A DNA stretch of 64,000 nucleotides from Pseudomonadota bacterium (GTDB lineage Bacteria; Pseudomonadota; Alphaproteobacteria; Rhizobiales; Xanthobacteraceae), in the NCBI GenBank assembly GCA_963204905.1, contig CAUJJN010000241.1:1-64000 (forward strand). The letters are read 5' to 3'. A program made the translations under genes and the position numbers. Under the pieces are notes generated by a model, which was not told the DNA's origin, did not search any database, and saw only the letters and a program-made list of their open reading frames with translations. This document shows, piece after piece, positions 30,683 to 40,381 of the stretch; positions within the stretch are counted from its first letter, which is position 1, and each line of letters starts with the position of its first letter.

Positions 30683-31912
30683 TTACTTGTCGGGTGACAG
30701 TGGCATGTCGATGCCGCCCTTGATGTGCTTCACGGGGCCGGCGGCCGACGGCATGATATCGAAATCGAAGATTTCGGTCGGCAGATACAGGGTGGCACAG
30801 GCATTCGGAATATCAACCACGCCGGAGATGTGTCCCTGCACCGGCGCGACGCCGAGGATCGAATAGGCCTGCGCGCCGGAATAGCCGAACTTCTTCAGAT
30901 ATTCGATCGCGTTGAGGCAGGCCTGTCGATAGGCGATCTGCACATCGAGGTAGTGCTGCTTGCCGGATTCGTCGACCGAAATGCCTTCGAAAATCAGATA
31001 GTCCTTATAATTTGGCGTGATCGGTGACGGGCGGAAGATTGGGTTCTTGATGCCGTACTTCTCCATTCCGCCCTTGATCAGATCGACACGAAGATGCGTC
31101 CAGCCCGCCATCTCGATCGCGCCGCAGAACGTGATCTCGCCATCGCCCTGGCTGAAGTGCAGGTCGCCCATCGAGAGGCCTGCGCCAGGAACGTAAACCG
31201 GGAAGTAGATCTTCGAGCCGCGCGACAGATCCTTGATATCGCAATTGCCGCCGTGTTCGCGCGGCGGCACGGTGCGAGCACCCTCGGCCTGAATCTTCGA
31301 TTTGACGTCGCCGGTGGCGCGACCCGCGTGCGCGGTGCTGGCGAACGGTGGGTTGGCGAGCGGCGGCACCCGCGTCGGGTTGGTGGCGATCAGGGCAGTC
31401 TCGCGTTCGTTCCAGTTCGCCAGCATTTTCGGATCTGGCAGGCAGCCGATCAACCCAGGATGAATCAGACCGGCGAAGTTCACGCCCGGCACATGGCGCG
31501 ACGACGTATACAGCCCCTTGAAGTCCCAGATCGACTTCTGCGCCTGCGGGAAATGCTCTGTGAGGAAACCCCCGCCGTTCTGCTTGGAGAAGAAACCGTT
31601 GAAACCCCAGAGACTCTCCTTCATGGGTCCGATATCGAGCAGATCGACCACCAGCAGATCGCCCGGCTCCGCACCCTTGACCCCGATCGGTCCGGAAAGA
31701 AAATGTACCGTCGTCAGATCAATGTCACGGACGTCGTCAGCGGAATCATTATTTTTGATGAAGCCGCCGGTCCAGTCGTAGGTTTCGAGAATGAAATCGT
31801 CGCCCGGGTTAACCCACTCGACGATCGGAATATCCGGATGCCAGCGATTGTGGACCTTGTCGTTTTCGTAGGCGGGCCTGCTCAGATCGACTTTCACCAG
31901 TGTCTCAGGCAT
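30683..31912 (-). CDS. fmdA: Formamidase/acetamidase (FmdA/AmdA family)
   Basis: MPETLVKVDLSRPAYENDKVHNRWHPDIPIVEWVNPGDDFILETYDWTGG...; SRGSKIYFPVYVPGAGLSMGDLHFSQGDGEITFCGAIEMAG. Confidence 0.95.
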   Translation of the reverse strand: MPETLVKVDLSRPAYENDKVHNRWHPDIPIVEWVNPGDDFILETYDWTGGFIKNNDSADDVRDIDLTTVHFLSGPIGVKGAEPGDLLVVDLLDIGPMKESLWGFNGFFSKQNGGGFLTEHFPQAQKSIWDFKGLYTSSRHVPGVNFAGLIHPGLIGCLPDPKMLANWNERETALIATNPTRVPPLANPPFASTAHAGRATGDVKSKIQAEGARTVPPREHGGNCDIKDLSRGSKIYFPVYVPGAGLSMGDLHFSQGDGEITFCGAIEMAGWTHLRVDLIKGGMEKYGIKNPIFRPSPITPNYKDYLIFEGISVDESGKQHYLDVQIAYRQACLNAIEYLKKFGYSGAQAYSILGVAPVQGHISGVVDIPNACATLYLPTEIFDFDIMPSAAGPVKHIKGGIDMPLSPDK

Positions 31913-31940
31913 TCGGGACTCCCTTCTTGAAAAAACACGT

Positions 31941-32633
31941 TTAGACGGACAGATATTTAGCGACCTGCGCTTCATCGACGCTGTTACGCGGATCGTCGCG
32001 AACGATCTCACCGTTCTCGATCACCAGCACACGATCGGCGATGTCGAGGGCGAAGCTCAGCACCTGTTCGGACACCACGATGGACAGTCCACGCTCATCG
32101 CGGATGCGCTTCAGCGTGCGTCCCATCTCCCGAATGATCGACGGTTGAATTCCTTCGGTCGGCTCGTCCAGCAGCAGAACCTTGGGCTTGGTCGCGAGCG
32201 CCCGCGCAATGGCGAGTTGCTGCTGCTGACCGCCGGAGAGGTTACCTCCGCGCCGGTTCTTCATTTCCAGAAGCACCGGAAACAGCTCGTAGATATCGGC
32301 GGGCACCTCGCTGTCCCCGCTGGTGACGAGGCCGGTTTCGATATTCTCCTTCACTGTCATCGAGGAGAAGATCATTCGGCCTTGTGGAACGTAGGCGAGC
32401 CCCCTGGCGACGCGCTCGTAGCTTTTGAGGCCAGACACCTCCACGTCGTCCATCTTCACCGACCCGCTTTTGGTCGGAACGATCCCCATCAACGACTTCA
32501 TCAGCGTGGTTTTGCCCATGCCGTTGCGCCCCATGATGGCGACGATCTCGTTGGAGGCAACGGAGACGTTGAGACCATGCAGCACTTCGCTCTGCCCGTA
32601 AGCCACATGGAGATCCTGAATCGCAAACATCAT
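31941..32633 (-). CDS. ABC transporter ATP-binding protein (UrtE/FmdF-like)
   Basis: AIQDLHVAYGQSEVLHGLNVSV, GRNGMGKTTLMKSLMGIVP, LSGGQQQQLAIARALATKPKVLLLDEPTEGIQPSI. Confidence 0.92.
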   Translation of the reverse strand: MMFAIQDLHVAYGQSEVLHGLNVSVASNEIVAIMGRNGMGKTTLMKSLMGIVPTKSGSVKMDDVEVSGLKSYERVARGLAYVPQGRMIFSSMTVKENIETGLVTSGDSEVPADIYELFPVLLEMKNRRGGNLSGGQQQQLAIARALATKPKVLLLDEPTEGIQPSIIREMGRTLKRIRDERGLSIVVSEQVLSFALDIADRVLVIENGEIVRDDPRNSVDEAQVAKYLSV

Positions 32634-32643
32634 GCCCCCCTGT

Positions 32644-33399
32644 TCAGTGTCCGAGATAGACTTCGATGACCTTCGGATCGTTCTTGACAGTCTCCATGGA
32701 GCCCTCGGAAAGAATCTTGCCTTGATGAAGAACGGTAACCTTGTGGGCGATGTCCTCGACGAACTTCATGTCGTGCTCGATCACCAGCACCGACCGGTTC
32801 TTGATGATCCGGTTCAGCAGTTCGGCGGTTTTCACGCGCTCGCTGACGCTCATGCCGGCCACCGGTTCGTCGAGCATCAACAACTCGGGATCCTGAATCA
32901 GCAGCATCCCGATTTCGAGCCATTGCTTCTGCCCGTGGCTCAGCAGGTCGGCCGTCGTATCGAGACGGTCCTTGAGAAAGATCATCTCCGCGACTTCCTC
33001 GACGCGCTCCCGAACAGCCTGATCGCGCTGGAAGGTCAAGGCTCCAAACACGGTGCGTCCGCGCGGGAAGGAAATCTCGAGATTCTCGAAGACGGTCAGA
33101 TCCTCGTAGATCGACGGCGTCTGAAACTTGCGGCCGACGCCGGCCTGGACGATCTGGTTCTCCTTGAGCCTGGTCAGCTCCTTGCCGCGAAACTGGATCG
33201 AACCCGAGGTCGCTTTGGTCTTGCCGCAGATCAAATCGAGCACAGTGGTCTTGCCGGCGCCGTTCGGGCCGATGATGACGCGGATTTCGTTCTCGTCGAC
33301 GTAGAACGAAAGATCGCTCACCGCCTTGAAGCCGTCGAACGATACGGTCAGCGCCTCGACCGCGAGCAGGAAATCCTTGGGTTGACTGCCGATCAGCAT
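32644..33399 (-). CDS. ABC transporter ATP-binding protein (UrtD-like)
   Basis: GPNGAGKTTVLDLICGKTKATSG, LSHGQKQWLEIGMLLIQDPELLMLDEPVAGMS is the UrtD-type signature. Confidence 0.93.
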   Translation of the reverse strand: MLIGSQPKDFLLAVEALTVSFDGFKAVSDLSFYVDENEIRVIIGPNGAGKTTVLDLICGKTKATSGSIQFRGKELTRLKENQIVQAGVGRKFQTPSIYEDLTVFENLEISFPRGRTVFGALTFQRDQAVRERVEEVAEMIFLKDRLDTTADLLSHGQKQWLEIGMLLIQDPELLMLDEPVAGMSVSERVKTAELLNRIIKNRSVLVIEHDMKFVEDIAHKVTVLHQGKILSEGSMETVKNDPKVIEVYLGH

Positions 33400-33408
33400 G
33401 GGTGCCTC

Positions 33409-34554
33409 CTATTCCGCTGGTGCGCCGTTGGTCACAGGGGGATCGATCAGATCGCCGGTCTTGCGGTTGGCGCGAGAGAACAAACGCTCAATCCTGCCCT
33501 GGACGTGGTCGCGCCAAATTCCGGCCAGTCCGCTGGGGAAGATCAGAACGACGGCAATGAACAGTGCACCGAGGCCAAACAGCCAAAGTTCAGGGAAAGA
33601 TTCGGAGAGGCTGGTCTTGGCGAAATTCACCAGCAGAGTGCCGTAAACCGCGCCGAAGATCGAAAGCCGTCCGCCGACCGCCGTGTAGATCACCATTTCA
33701 ATCGAGGGGACGATGCCGACGAAGGATGGTGACATGAAGCCGACCTCCAGCGTGAACAGCGCACCGCCGATGGCCGCGAACACGGCCGCGATGCAGAAAG
33801 CAAAGATCTTGAAGTTCGCGACGCTATAGCCGGAGAAGCGGACCCGGTCTTCCTTCTCGCGCATCGCCACGAGAATGCGACCGAGCTTCGAATGTCGGAT
33901 GTATTGTGCGACGCCGACACAACCAAGCAGGCAGACCACTTCGACGAAGTAGAGGATAAACTTCGCATTATCGGTCCGGATATCCCAACCATGCAGCGTG
34001 CGGAGATCGGTGATGCCGTTGACGCCGCCGGTGTAGCCCTGCTGACCAATGATGAGGATCGTGAGGATTGCTGCGATAGCCTGGGTGATGATGGCGAAAT
34101 AGACGCCGCCGACACGGCGTTTGAACATCGCCGCACCGATGATGAAGGCGAAGATTGCCGGCACCACGATGATTGCGATGATCGTGAAGGTCAGGCTGTG
34201 AAATGGTTTCCAGAAGAACGGGAGCGATGTGATCTGATTCCAGTCCATGAAGTCCGGAATTCCGGGGGTCGACTGGATCTTGGTATTCTCGACGCTTGAC
34301 GCCTCAAGCTTCAGGAACATCGCCATGCAGTATCCGCCGAGGCCGAAGAAGACGCCCTGGCCAAGGCTTAGAATGCCGCCATAACCCCAGCATATCACCA
34401 GGCCTAGCGCCACGAAGGCGTAGGTCAGATACTTCGCGACCAGATTCAGGCGGAAGATGTCCAGCGACAGTGGAAGCACCACGATCAGGAATGCCGCCAG
34501 CACCAGGAAGCCGATGAATTCGGAACGATTGAACAGGCGAGGATTGTCGGACAT
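33409..34554 (-). CDS. ABC transporter permease (UrtC-like)
   Basis: GLVICWGYGGILSLGQGVFFGLGGYCMAMFLKLEA ... IPSIEMVIYTAVGGRLSIFGAVYGTLLVNFAKTSLSE. Confidence 0.93.
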   Translation of the reverse strand: MSDNPRLFNRSEFIGFLVLAAFLIVVLPLSLDIFRLNLVAKYLTYAFVALGLVICWGYGGILSLGQGVFFGLGGYCMAMFLKLEASSVENTKIQSTPGIPDFMDWNQITSLPFFWKPFHSLTFTIIAIIVVPAIFAFIIGAAMFKRRVGGVYFAIITQAIAAILTILIIGQQGYTGGVNGITDLRTLHGWDIRTDNAKFILYFVEVVCLLGCVGVAQYIRHSKLGRILVAMREKEDRVRFSGYSVANFKIFAFCIAAVFAAIGGALFTLEVGFMSPSFVGIVPSIEMVIYTAVGGRLSIFGAVYGTLLVNFAKTSLSESFPELWLFGLGALFIAVVLIFPSGLAGIWRDHVQGRIERLFSRANRKTGDLIDPPVTNGAPAE

Positions 34555-34569
34555 GGTCGCTCCAGCCGT

Positions 34570-35496
34570 TTACTTGCGAACCTTGAGGGCGAACAGGCCT
34601 TGAGGCCGCAGCATCAGAATTCCGACGATCGCCAGCAGCGTGATGACCTGCGCCATCGAACCGGACAGGAAGAACTCCAGCGTCGAGCGGGCCTGTGAGA
34701 TGGTGAACGCGGAAGCGATCGTACCGAACAGACTGGCCGCGCCGCCAAAGACGACCACGAGGAAAGTATCGACGATATAAAGCTGCCCCGAGGTCGGCCC
34801 GGTCGAGCCGATCATGGTGAACGCGCTGCCGGCGACGCCAGCAATGCCGCAACCCAATCCGAAAGTGTAACGGTCCACCTTTTCGGTATTGATGCCGACC
34901 GCGCCGGCCATGGCGCGATTTTGCACCACCGCGCGAACCTGCTTGCCCCAGCGCGACTTGTAGAGGATATAGGCCACCGCGATGGTAATCAGGATCGTCA
35001 ACGCCATGACGAACATGCCGTTGATCGGAATCTGAATGCTGTCGGTCACCTGCCACGATCCCATCATCCATTCCGGAAGCTCGACGCCGACTTCGCGTGC
35101 GCCGAAGATGGAGCGGTAGGCCTGCTGGAGAATGAGGCTCAGTCCCCACGTCGCCAGTAACGTGTCCAGCGGTCGCTTGTAGAGATGGCGTATCAACGCC
35201 CACTCCACCAGCATTCCGAGCGCGCCTGCCGCGACGAATGCGACGATCATGGCGACGAAGAAGTATCCAGAGAACAGCGAAGGCAGATAGTTCTGGAAAA
35301 ACCCGGATGTCATCCAGGTCATGTAGGCCCCGAGGATCATGAACTCGCCATGGGCCATGTTGATGACGCCCATCTGGCCGAAAATGATCGCAAGGCCCAG
35401 CGCCATCAGCACGAAGACGGAGAACAGGATCAATCCTGCGAAGCCCTGCATCACGAAAATTGAACTGAGATCAGCAAGCGAATAATCGCCGAACAT
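34570..35496 (-). CDS. ABC transporter permease (UrtB-like)
   Basis: GQMGVINMAHGEFMILGAYMTW, VFGGAASLFGTIASAFTISQARSTLEFFLSGSMAQV; start MFGDYS. Confidence 0.92.
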   Translation of the reverse strand: MFGDYSLADLSSIFVMQGFAGLILFSVFVLMALGLAIIFGQMGVINMAHGEFMILGAYMTWMTSGFFQNYLPSLFSGYFFVAMIVAFVAAGALGMLVEWALIRHLYKRPLDTLLATWGLSLILQQAYRSIFGAREVGVELPEWMMGSWQVTDSIQIPINGMFVMALTILITIAVAYILYKSRWGKQVRAVVQNRAMAGAVGINTEKVDRYTFGLGCGIAGVAGSAFTMIGSTGPTSGQLYIVDTFLVVVFGGAASLFGTIASAFTISQARSTLEFFLSGSMAQVITLLAIVGILMLRPQGLFALKVRK

Positions 35497-35523
35497 GAAT
35501 CGCTCTCCTGCCTTCAAGGGGTG

Positions 35524-35557
35524 CCCCGCGCCGCGAACAGATGGACCCGGCGCGGGG
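35524..35557 (-). other. Intercistronic hairpin between substrate-binding gene and permease
   Basis: Perfect 10-bp arms CCCCGCGCCG ... CGGCGCGGGG with 14-nt loop and no T-tract. Confidence 0.6.
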
Positions 35558-35599
35558 TAAGGGTGCGGCCCTATTCGGCCACACCGGGAGAGGAAGGAC

Positions 35600-36862
35600 C
35601 TACTGGTAGCCCTTGGGGAACGGATCGGGTTCGACCAGATCCTTGGTTTCGTAGATCAGTTCGAATTGTCCGTCCGTTTTGGCTCGGCCCACGCGCGTCT
35701 TCGACCAGAGATGATGATTCTCGTGGATTCGGACGTAGCCTTCCGGCGCACCCTTGAATTCGACGCCGGGTGACGCCGCCGCGATCTTGTCGATATCGAA
35801 CGACCCTGCTTTCTCCGCTGTCAGCTTCCACAGGTGCGGACCGAGATAGGCAGCCTGCGTGACGTCGCCGATCACGGTCTTCGGGCCCCACATCTTGTGG
35901 AAGGCCTCGACGAACGCCTTGTTGTTCGGATTATCGAGCGACTGGAAATATTTCATGCAAGCATAGGCGCCCGCGATATTTTCACCGCCGATGCCGTCGA
36001 TTTCGTCTTCGGTCACCGAGATGGTGAGCAGCGTCTGCTTCGACAGATCGATGCCCGCAGCCTTGAGCTGCTTGTAAAACGCGACGTTCGAGCCACCAAC
36101 GATGATCGCGTAGATGACATCGGGTTTCTTCAGCTTGATCTTGTTGATGACGGAATTGAACTGGGTATGACCGAGCGGGAAGTATTCCTCGCCGACCACC
36201 TTGCAGTCCGTAAGATGGCTTTCGATGTGCTTGCGCGCGATCTTGTTGGAGGTGCGCGGCCAGATGTAGTCGGACCCAAGCAGATAGAAGCTCTTGGCCC
36301 CCTTGGTCTTGTTCACCCAGTCGAGGCCGGCGATGATCTGCTGAGTCGCTTCCTGGCCGGTGTAAATGACGTTCTTCGACTGCTCGAGACCTTCGTAGAA
36401 GGTCGGGTAATAGAGCATCCCATTGTACTGCTCGAATACCGGCAGCACGGCCTTGCGGGATGCCGACGTCCAGCAGCCGAACACGGCGGCGCACTTGTCG
36501 TTGACGAGCAGCTTCTTCGCCTTCTCGGCGAAGGTCGGCCAATCGCTGGCGCCATCTTCCTGAATGAATTTGATCTTCCGCCCGAGCACGCCGCCGGATG
36601 CGTTGATCTGTTCAATGGCCAGCTTTTCCGCTTCCACCGAGCCGGTCTCGGAAATCGCCATGGTGCCGGTGACCGAGTGCAGAATGCCTACGGTCACCTC
36701 GCTGTCGGTCACCGCCAGCCCGGTGGTGTTGATGGCGGAGGTGGCAGGAACATCGGCCAGCGCCTGCCGCGGAAGGAGCGACAGCGCCGGCAGCGCCGCC
36801 ATCCCCATCAAGAGTTTGCGTCGGAATGGCGATTCCAGAATCGGTCGTTTCTCGTCTGACAT
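35600..36862 (-). CDS. ABC transporter substrate-binding protein (UrtA/FmdD/AmiC-like) with Tat-type signal
   Basis: FRRKLLMGMAALPALSLLPRQALA signal; TVGILHSVTGTMAISETGSVEAEKLAIEQINASGGVLGRKI; start MSDEKRP. Confidence 0.93.
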   Translation of the reverse strand: MSDEKRPILESPFRRKLLMGMAALPALSLLPRQALADVPATSAINTTGLAVTDSEVTVGILHSVTGTMAISETGSVEAEKLAIEQINASGGVLGRKIKFIQEDGASDWPTFAEKAKKLLVNDKCAAVFGCWTSASRKAVLPVFEQYNGMLYYPTFYEGLEQSKNVIYTGQEATQQIIAGLDWVNKTKGAKSFYLLGSDYIWPRTSNKIARKHIESHLTDCKVVGEEYFPLGHTQFNSVINKIKLKKPDVIYAIIVGGSNVAFYKQLKAAGIDLSKQTLLTISVTEDEIDGIGGENIAGAYACMKYFQSLDNPNNKAFVEAFHKMWGPKTVIGDVTQAAYLGPHLWKLTAEKAGSFDIDKIAAASPGVEFKGAPEGYVRIHENHHLWSKTRVGRAKTDGQFELIYETKDLVEPDPFPKGYQ

Positions 36863-36920
36863 GGATACCCCGCTTGGTTTGCCAAAGGTGCTTATCGATA
36901 AGGCGAGGATGCCCAACATT

Positions 36921-36958
36921 GTGCACTGCACGCATACGCAAGATCGCGTATACTGCAC
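36921..36958. promoter_or_regulatory. Candidate operator in divergent urtA-like / sensor-kinase promoter
   Basis: Inverted repeat ATACGC-AAGATC-GCGTAT (36934-36951) flanked by direct repeats ACTGCAC (36925-36931 and 36952-36958). Confidence 0.45.
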
Positions 36959-37009
36959 CGCAAAATCGCGGTGTAGGTTCCGGACAAAGGTAACGGGAGA
37001 TAGTCTCGG

Positions 37010-40000
37010 TTGGCAGGACGTCAGCAGATAGACCGGGTCAGACGGCAATATAATCAATGGGTTGCCAACCAGACCCTGGAGGATTACGCGCTGCGGTTCA
37101 CAGCCAAAAGCGCGCGGCGCTGGTCTGCCGCCAGGGTTGCCAACACCGCTCTTGGTGCCATTTCATTTCTTGCCCTTGAGGCGATCGGGGGCACGATTAC
37201 CCTCAAGTATGGCGTCACAAATGCCGCCGCGGCGATCGCGGTGGTCAGCCTGATTATTTTCGCCTGCGGACTTCCGATCGCTTACCATGCCGCGAAAGCG
37301 GGTGTGGATATCGACCTGCTGACGCGCGGCGCCGGCTTCGGCTACATCGGCTCGACGATCACCTCGTTGATCTACGCGACCTTCACATTCATCTTTTTCG
37401 CGCTCGAAGCCGTAATCCTCGCGATGGCGCTGGAATTGTGTTTTGGCATCCCGCGCCCGATCGGCTACCTCGTCAGCGCGGTGGTCATCATTCCGCTGGT
37501 GACGCACGGCATCACGCTGATCAGCCGCTTCCAGCTCTGGACCCAGCCGCTCTGGATCATCCTGCATATCCTGCCGTTTGCGGCGATCGCCTTCAAAAGC
37601 CGCGACTCTTTCGTGGCATGGACGCAATTTTCCGGTGAGCACGGCGGCCCGCCGGGGCAACTTGATTTGCTGATGTTCGGAGCGGCAGCGTCGGTGGTGT
37701 TCTCGCTGGTGGCGCAAATCGGCGAGCAGGTCGACTTCCTCAGGTTTCTTCCACGCGATCGGCGAACATCGCGAAAGACCTGGTGGTTCGCTCTGTTGAG
37801 CGCCGGCCCGGGGTGGATCGTCATCGGCGCACTCAAATTGCTGGCAGGGTCATTCCTCGCATTCTTCGCGCTGAGCCACAGCATTCCAGCGGAACACGCC
37901 GCCGAACCGACACAGATGTATCTCGCCGCCTTTCAGTATGTGCTGTCGCAGCCTGACCTCGCGGTGGCGCTGACCGGCACCTTCGTGATCCTGTCGCAAC
38001 TCAAGATCAACGTCACCAACGCCTATGCCGGCTCGATTGCGTGGTCGAATTTCTTCTCCCGCCTCACCCATAGCCATCCGGGACGCGTGGTATGGCTGGT
38101 TTTCAACGTGGTCGTTGCCGTCCTGCTGATGGAGATCGGCGTCTACAAGGCGCTGGAACAGACACTCGCACTCTACTCGAATGTCGCGATCGCATGGGTC
38201 GGTGCGCTGGTCGCCGATCTTGTGATCAACAAGCCGCTCGGTCTGAGGCCGCCGGTAATGGATTTCAAGCGCGCGCATCTCTACGACATCAACCCAGTCG
38301 GCGTCGGCTCGATGGCGATTGCCGCCATCGTCTCGATCAGTGCGTTCTATGGAATGTTCGGCACCACCGCGAAGGCGCTTTCACCATTCGTCGCGCTCAT
38401 TGTCGCCTTCGCGACGGCGCCGACCATCGCGTGGCTTACGCAGGGAAAATACTATTTCGCGCGCAAGCCGAAGCGGAGCTGGCGAAATCTATCGCAGATC
38501 GAATGCTGTATCTGCGAGCATTCATTCGAGCCGGAGGACATGGCCTATTGTCCAGCCTATGCCGGCCCGATCTGCTCGCTGTGCTGTTCGCTGGACGCGC
38601 GCTGTCACGACATGTGCAAGCCTCATGGCGGCCTTCGTGAGCAAGCGGGTGAAGCATTGCGGAAAAGCCTTCCGGTTTCCGCGCAAGGCTACATCAATTC
38701 CCAACTCGGGCACTATCTGGTGGTGTTCGTAAGCGCCACCAGTCTGGTCGGAATGACGATGGCGCTGATCTATCTACAGACTTCGCTCGACGTCCAGATC
38801 GACAAATCCCTGCTGGCGGACGTGCTGTGGAAGGTGTTCTTTGCCCTCGTCATCATTATCGGCGTCGTCGCCTGGCTTTTTGTGCTGGCGCGCCAAAGCC
38901 GAAGGGCCGCCGAGGAAGAAACCCGCCGGCAGACCGCTTTGCTCATTCAGGAAATCGACGCGCACAAGCGGACCGACGCCGAGTTGCAACGAGCCAAGGA
39001 AGCGGCGGAATCCGCCAACCTGGCTAAGAGCCGCTATGTCGTGGGATTGAGCCACGAGTTGCGGTCGCCGCTCAATGCCATCAGCGGCTATGCGCAGTTG
39101 CTTTCGCAGGATACGTCGCTGCCGGGCAAATCGCTCGACCAGATCGGCGTCATGCGGCGTAGCGCGGATCATCTTTCGGGCTTGATCGACGGTATTCTCG
39201 ACATTTCGAAGATCGAGGCGGGGCGACTGCTTCTGGCGCGCGACGAAGTGCTGATTGGCGAATTTCTCGACCATCTGGTCGGCATGTTCCGTGTGCAGGC
39301 TGTCGCGCAGGGCATCGACTTCATTTTCGAACGGCCGGACAATCTTCCCGCGCTGGTTTATGCGGATGAAAAACGGCTGCGCCAGATTTTGATCAATCTC
39401 TTGTCCAACGCCATCAAGTTCACCGAATGCGGATCGGTCAGATTCGTCATGCGTTATCGTAACCCCGTCGCGGAGTTCGAGATCGTCGATACCGGGCCCG
39501 GAATCCCGGCTGGCGATCTGGACCGGATTTTCGCGCCGTTCGAGCGCGGCGCGCTGGGGAACACGCAGCCGCATACCGGCACAGGTCTCGGTCTGACCAT
39601 CTCGCGGTTGCTCGCCGGCGTGATGGGAGGCGACATTCGGGTGACGAGCGCGGTCGGCGTCGGCAGCACGTTCCGCGTGAAGCTGCTGTTGTCCGAGGTA
39701 ACGAACCCGACCCGCGTGGGATCAATCTCCGGTCACGTTACGGGCTATGAGGGACCGCGCAAGACCATCATCGTGACCGATGACAATCCCACGCATCGTG
39801 ACCTCATCCGTGAAGTGCTTACACCGCTTGGATTCATCATTCTCAGCGCGCACGACGCGCCGTCTTGCCTCGCTTTGGCCGCACATTGCGAACCCGATCT
39901 CTTCATTCTCGATATTTCGATGGGCGAGACCGATGGATGGGCACTGGCACAGACACTGCGGGGCAGCGGCCATCAACGTGCTCGAATCCTGATGATCTCC

Positions 40001-40381
40001 GCGAGTGCGATCGAAGCACACGGAGTTTCGTTGGCTCAGACCTACCACGACGGCTACATGATGAAGCCGATCGATGTTCGTCGCCTGCTGGAGCACATCG
40101 GTCAACTCCTGAAGATTCAATGGTTGCAGACACGCGATGGCGAACCCGATGCGACGCTGCCCCCACTGGGAGGGGCCAGGCCTTCGATGAATGACGTCGA
40201 AGAACTGAGGGAGCTGGCGCAAATCGGACACATCAAGGCCATTCAGCGAAAGCTGGACAAGCTCGACACGGATCATCCTGAGCTTGCCGCCTTCGTCGCC
40301 CGAATGCGAACACTCGTCGAACGATTCGATTTCAAGCAGTATCTGGAAACACTTCGCACCTTTGAACTTCATGACAGATGA
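37010..40381 (+). CDS. NCS1-type permease / Cys-rich domain / hybrid histidine kinase fusion with C-terminal receiver
   Basis: Residues ~1-480 multi-TM NCS1/CodB-like; CCICEHSFEPEDMAYCPAYAGPICSLCCSLDARCHDMCKP; HisKA SHELRSPLNAI; HATPase NLLSNAIKF, DTGPGIP, GTGLGLTIS; REC with LFILDISMGETDGW. TTG start at 37010 after TAACGGGAGA. Confidence 0.88.
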   Translation: MAGRQQIDRVRRQYNQWVANQTLEDYALRFTAKSARRWSAARVANTALGAISFLALEAIGGTITLKYGVTNAAAAIAVVSLIIFACGLPIAYHAAKAGVDIDLLTRGAGFGYIGSTITSLIYATFTFIFFALEAVILAMALELCFGIPRPIGYLVSAVVIIPLVTHGITLISRFQLWTQPLWIILHILPFAAIAFKSRDSFVAWTQFSGEHGGPPGQLDLLMFGAAASVVFSLVAQIGEQVDFLRFLPRDRRTSRKTWWFALLSAGPGWIVIGALKLLAGSFLAFFALSHSIPAEHAAEPTQMYLAAFQYVLSQPDLAVALTGTFVILSQLKINVTNAYAGSIAWSNFFSRLTHSHPGRVVWLVFNVVVAVLLMEIGVYKALEQTLALYSNVAIAWVGALVADLVINKPLGLRPPVMDFKRAHLYDINPVGVGSMAIAAIVSISAFYGMFGTTAKALSPFVALIVAFATAPTIAWLTQGKYYFARKPKRSWRNLSQIECCICEHSFEPEDMAYCPAYAGPICSLCCSLDARCHDMCKPHGGLREQAGEALRKSLPVSAQGYINSQLGHYLVVFVSATSLVGMTMALIYLQTSLDVQIDKSLLADVLWKVFFALVIIIGVVAWLFVLARQSRRAAEEETRRQTALLIQEIDAHKRTDAELQRAKEAAESANLAKSRYVVGLSHELRSPLNAISGYAQLLSQDTSLPGKSLDQIGVMRRSADHLSGLIDGILDISKIEAGRLLLARDEVLIGEFLDHLVGMFRVQAVAQGIDFIFERPDNLPALVYADEKRLRQILINLLSNAIKFTECGSVRFVMRYRNPVAEFEIVDTGPGIPAGDLDRIFAPFERGALGNTQPHTGTGLGLTISRLLAGVMGGDIRVTSAVGVGSTFRVKLLLSEVTNPTRVGSISGHVTGYEGPRKTIIVTDDNPTHRDLIREVLTPLGFIILSAHDAPSCLALAAHCEPDLFILDISMGETDGWALAQTLRGSGHQRARILMISASAIEAHGVSLAQTYHDGYMMKPIDVRRLLEHIGQLLKIQWLQTRDGEPDATLPPLGGARPSMNDVEELRELAQIGHIKAIQRKLDKLDTDHPELAAFVARMRTLVERFDFKQYLETLRTFELHDR

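Noticed and set aside
35834-36859. 341-aa plus-strand ORF
   Set aside because: Antisense to the substrate-binding protein gene.
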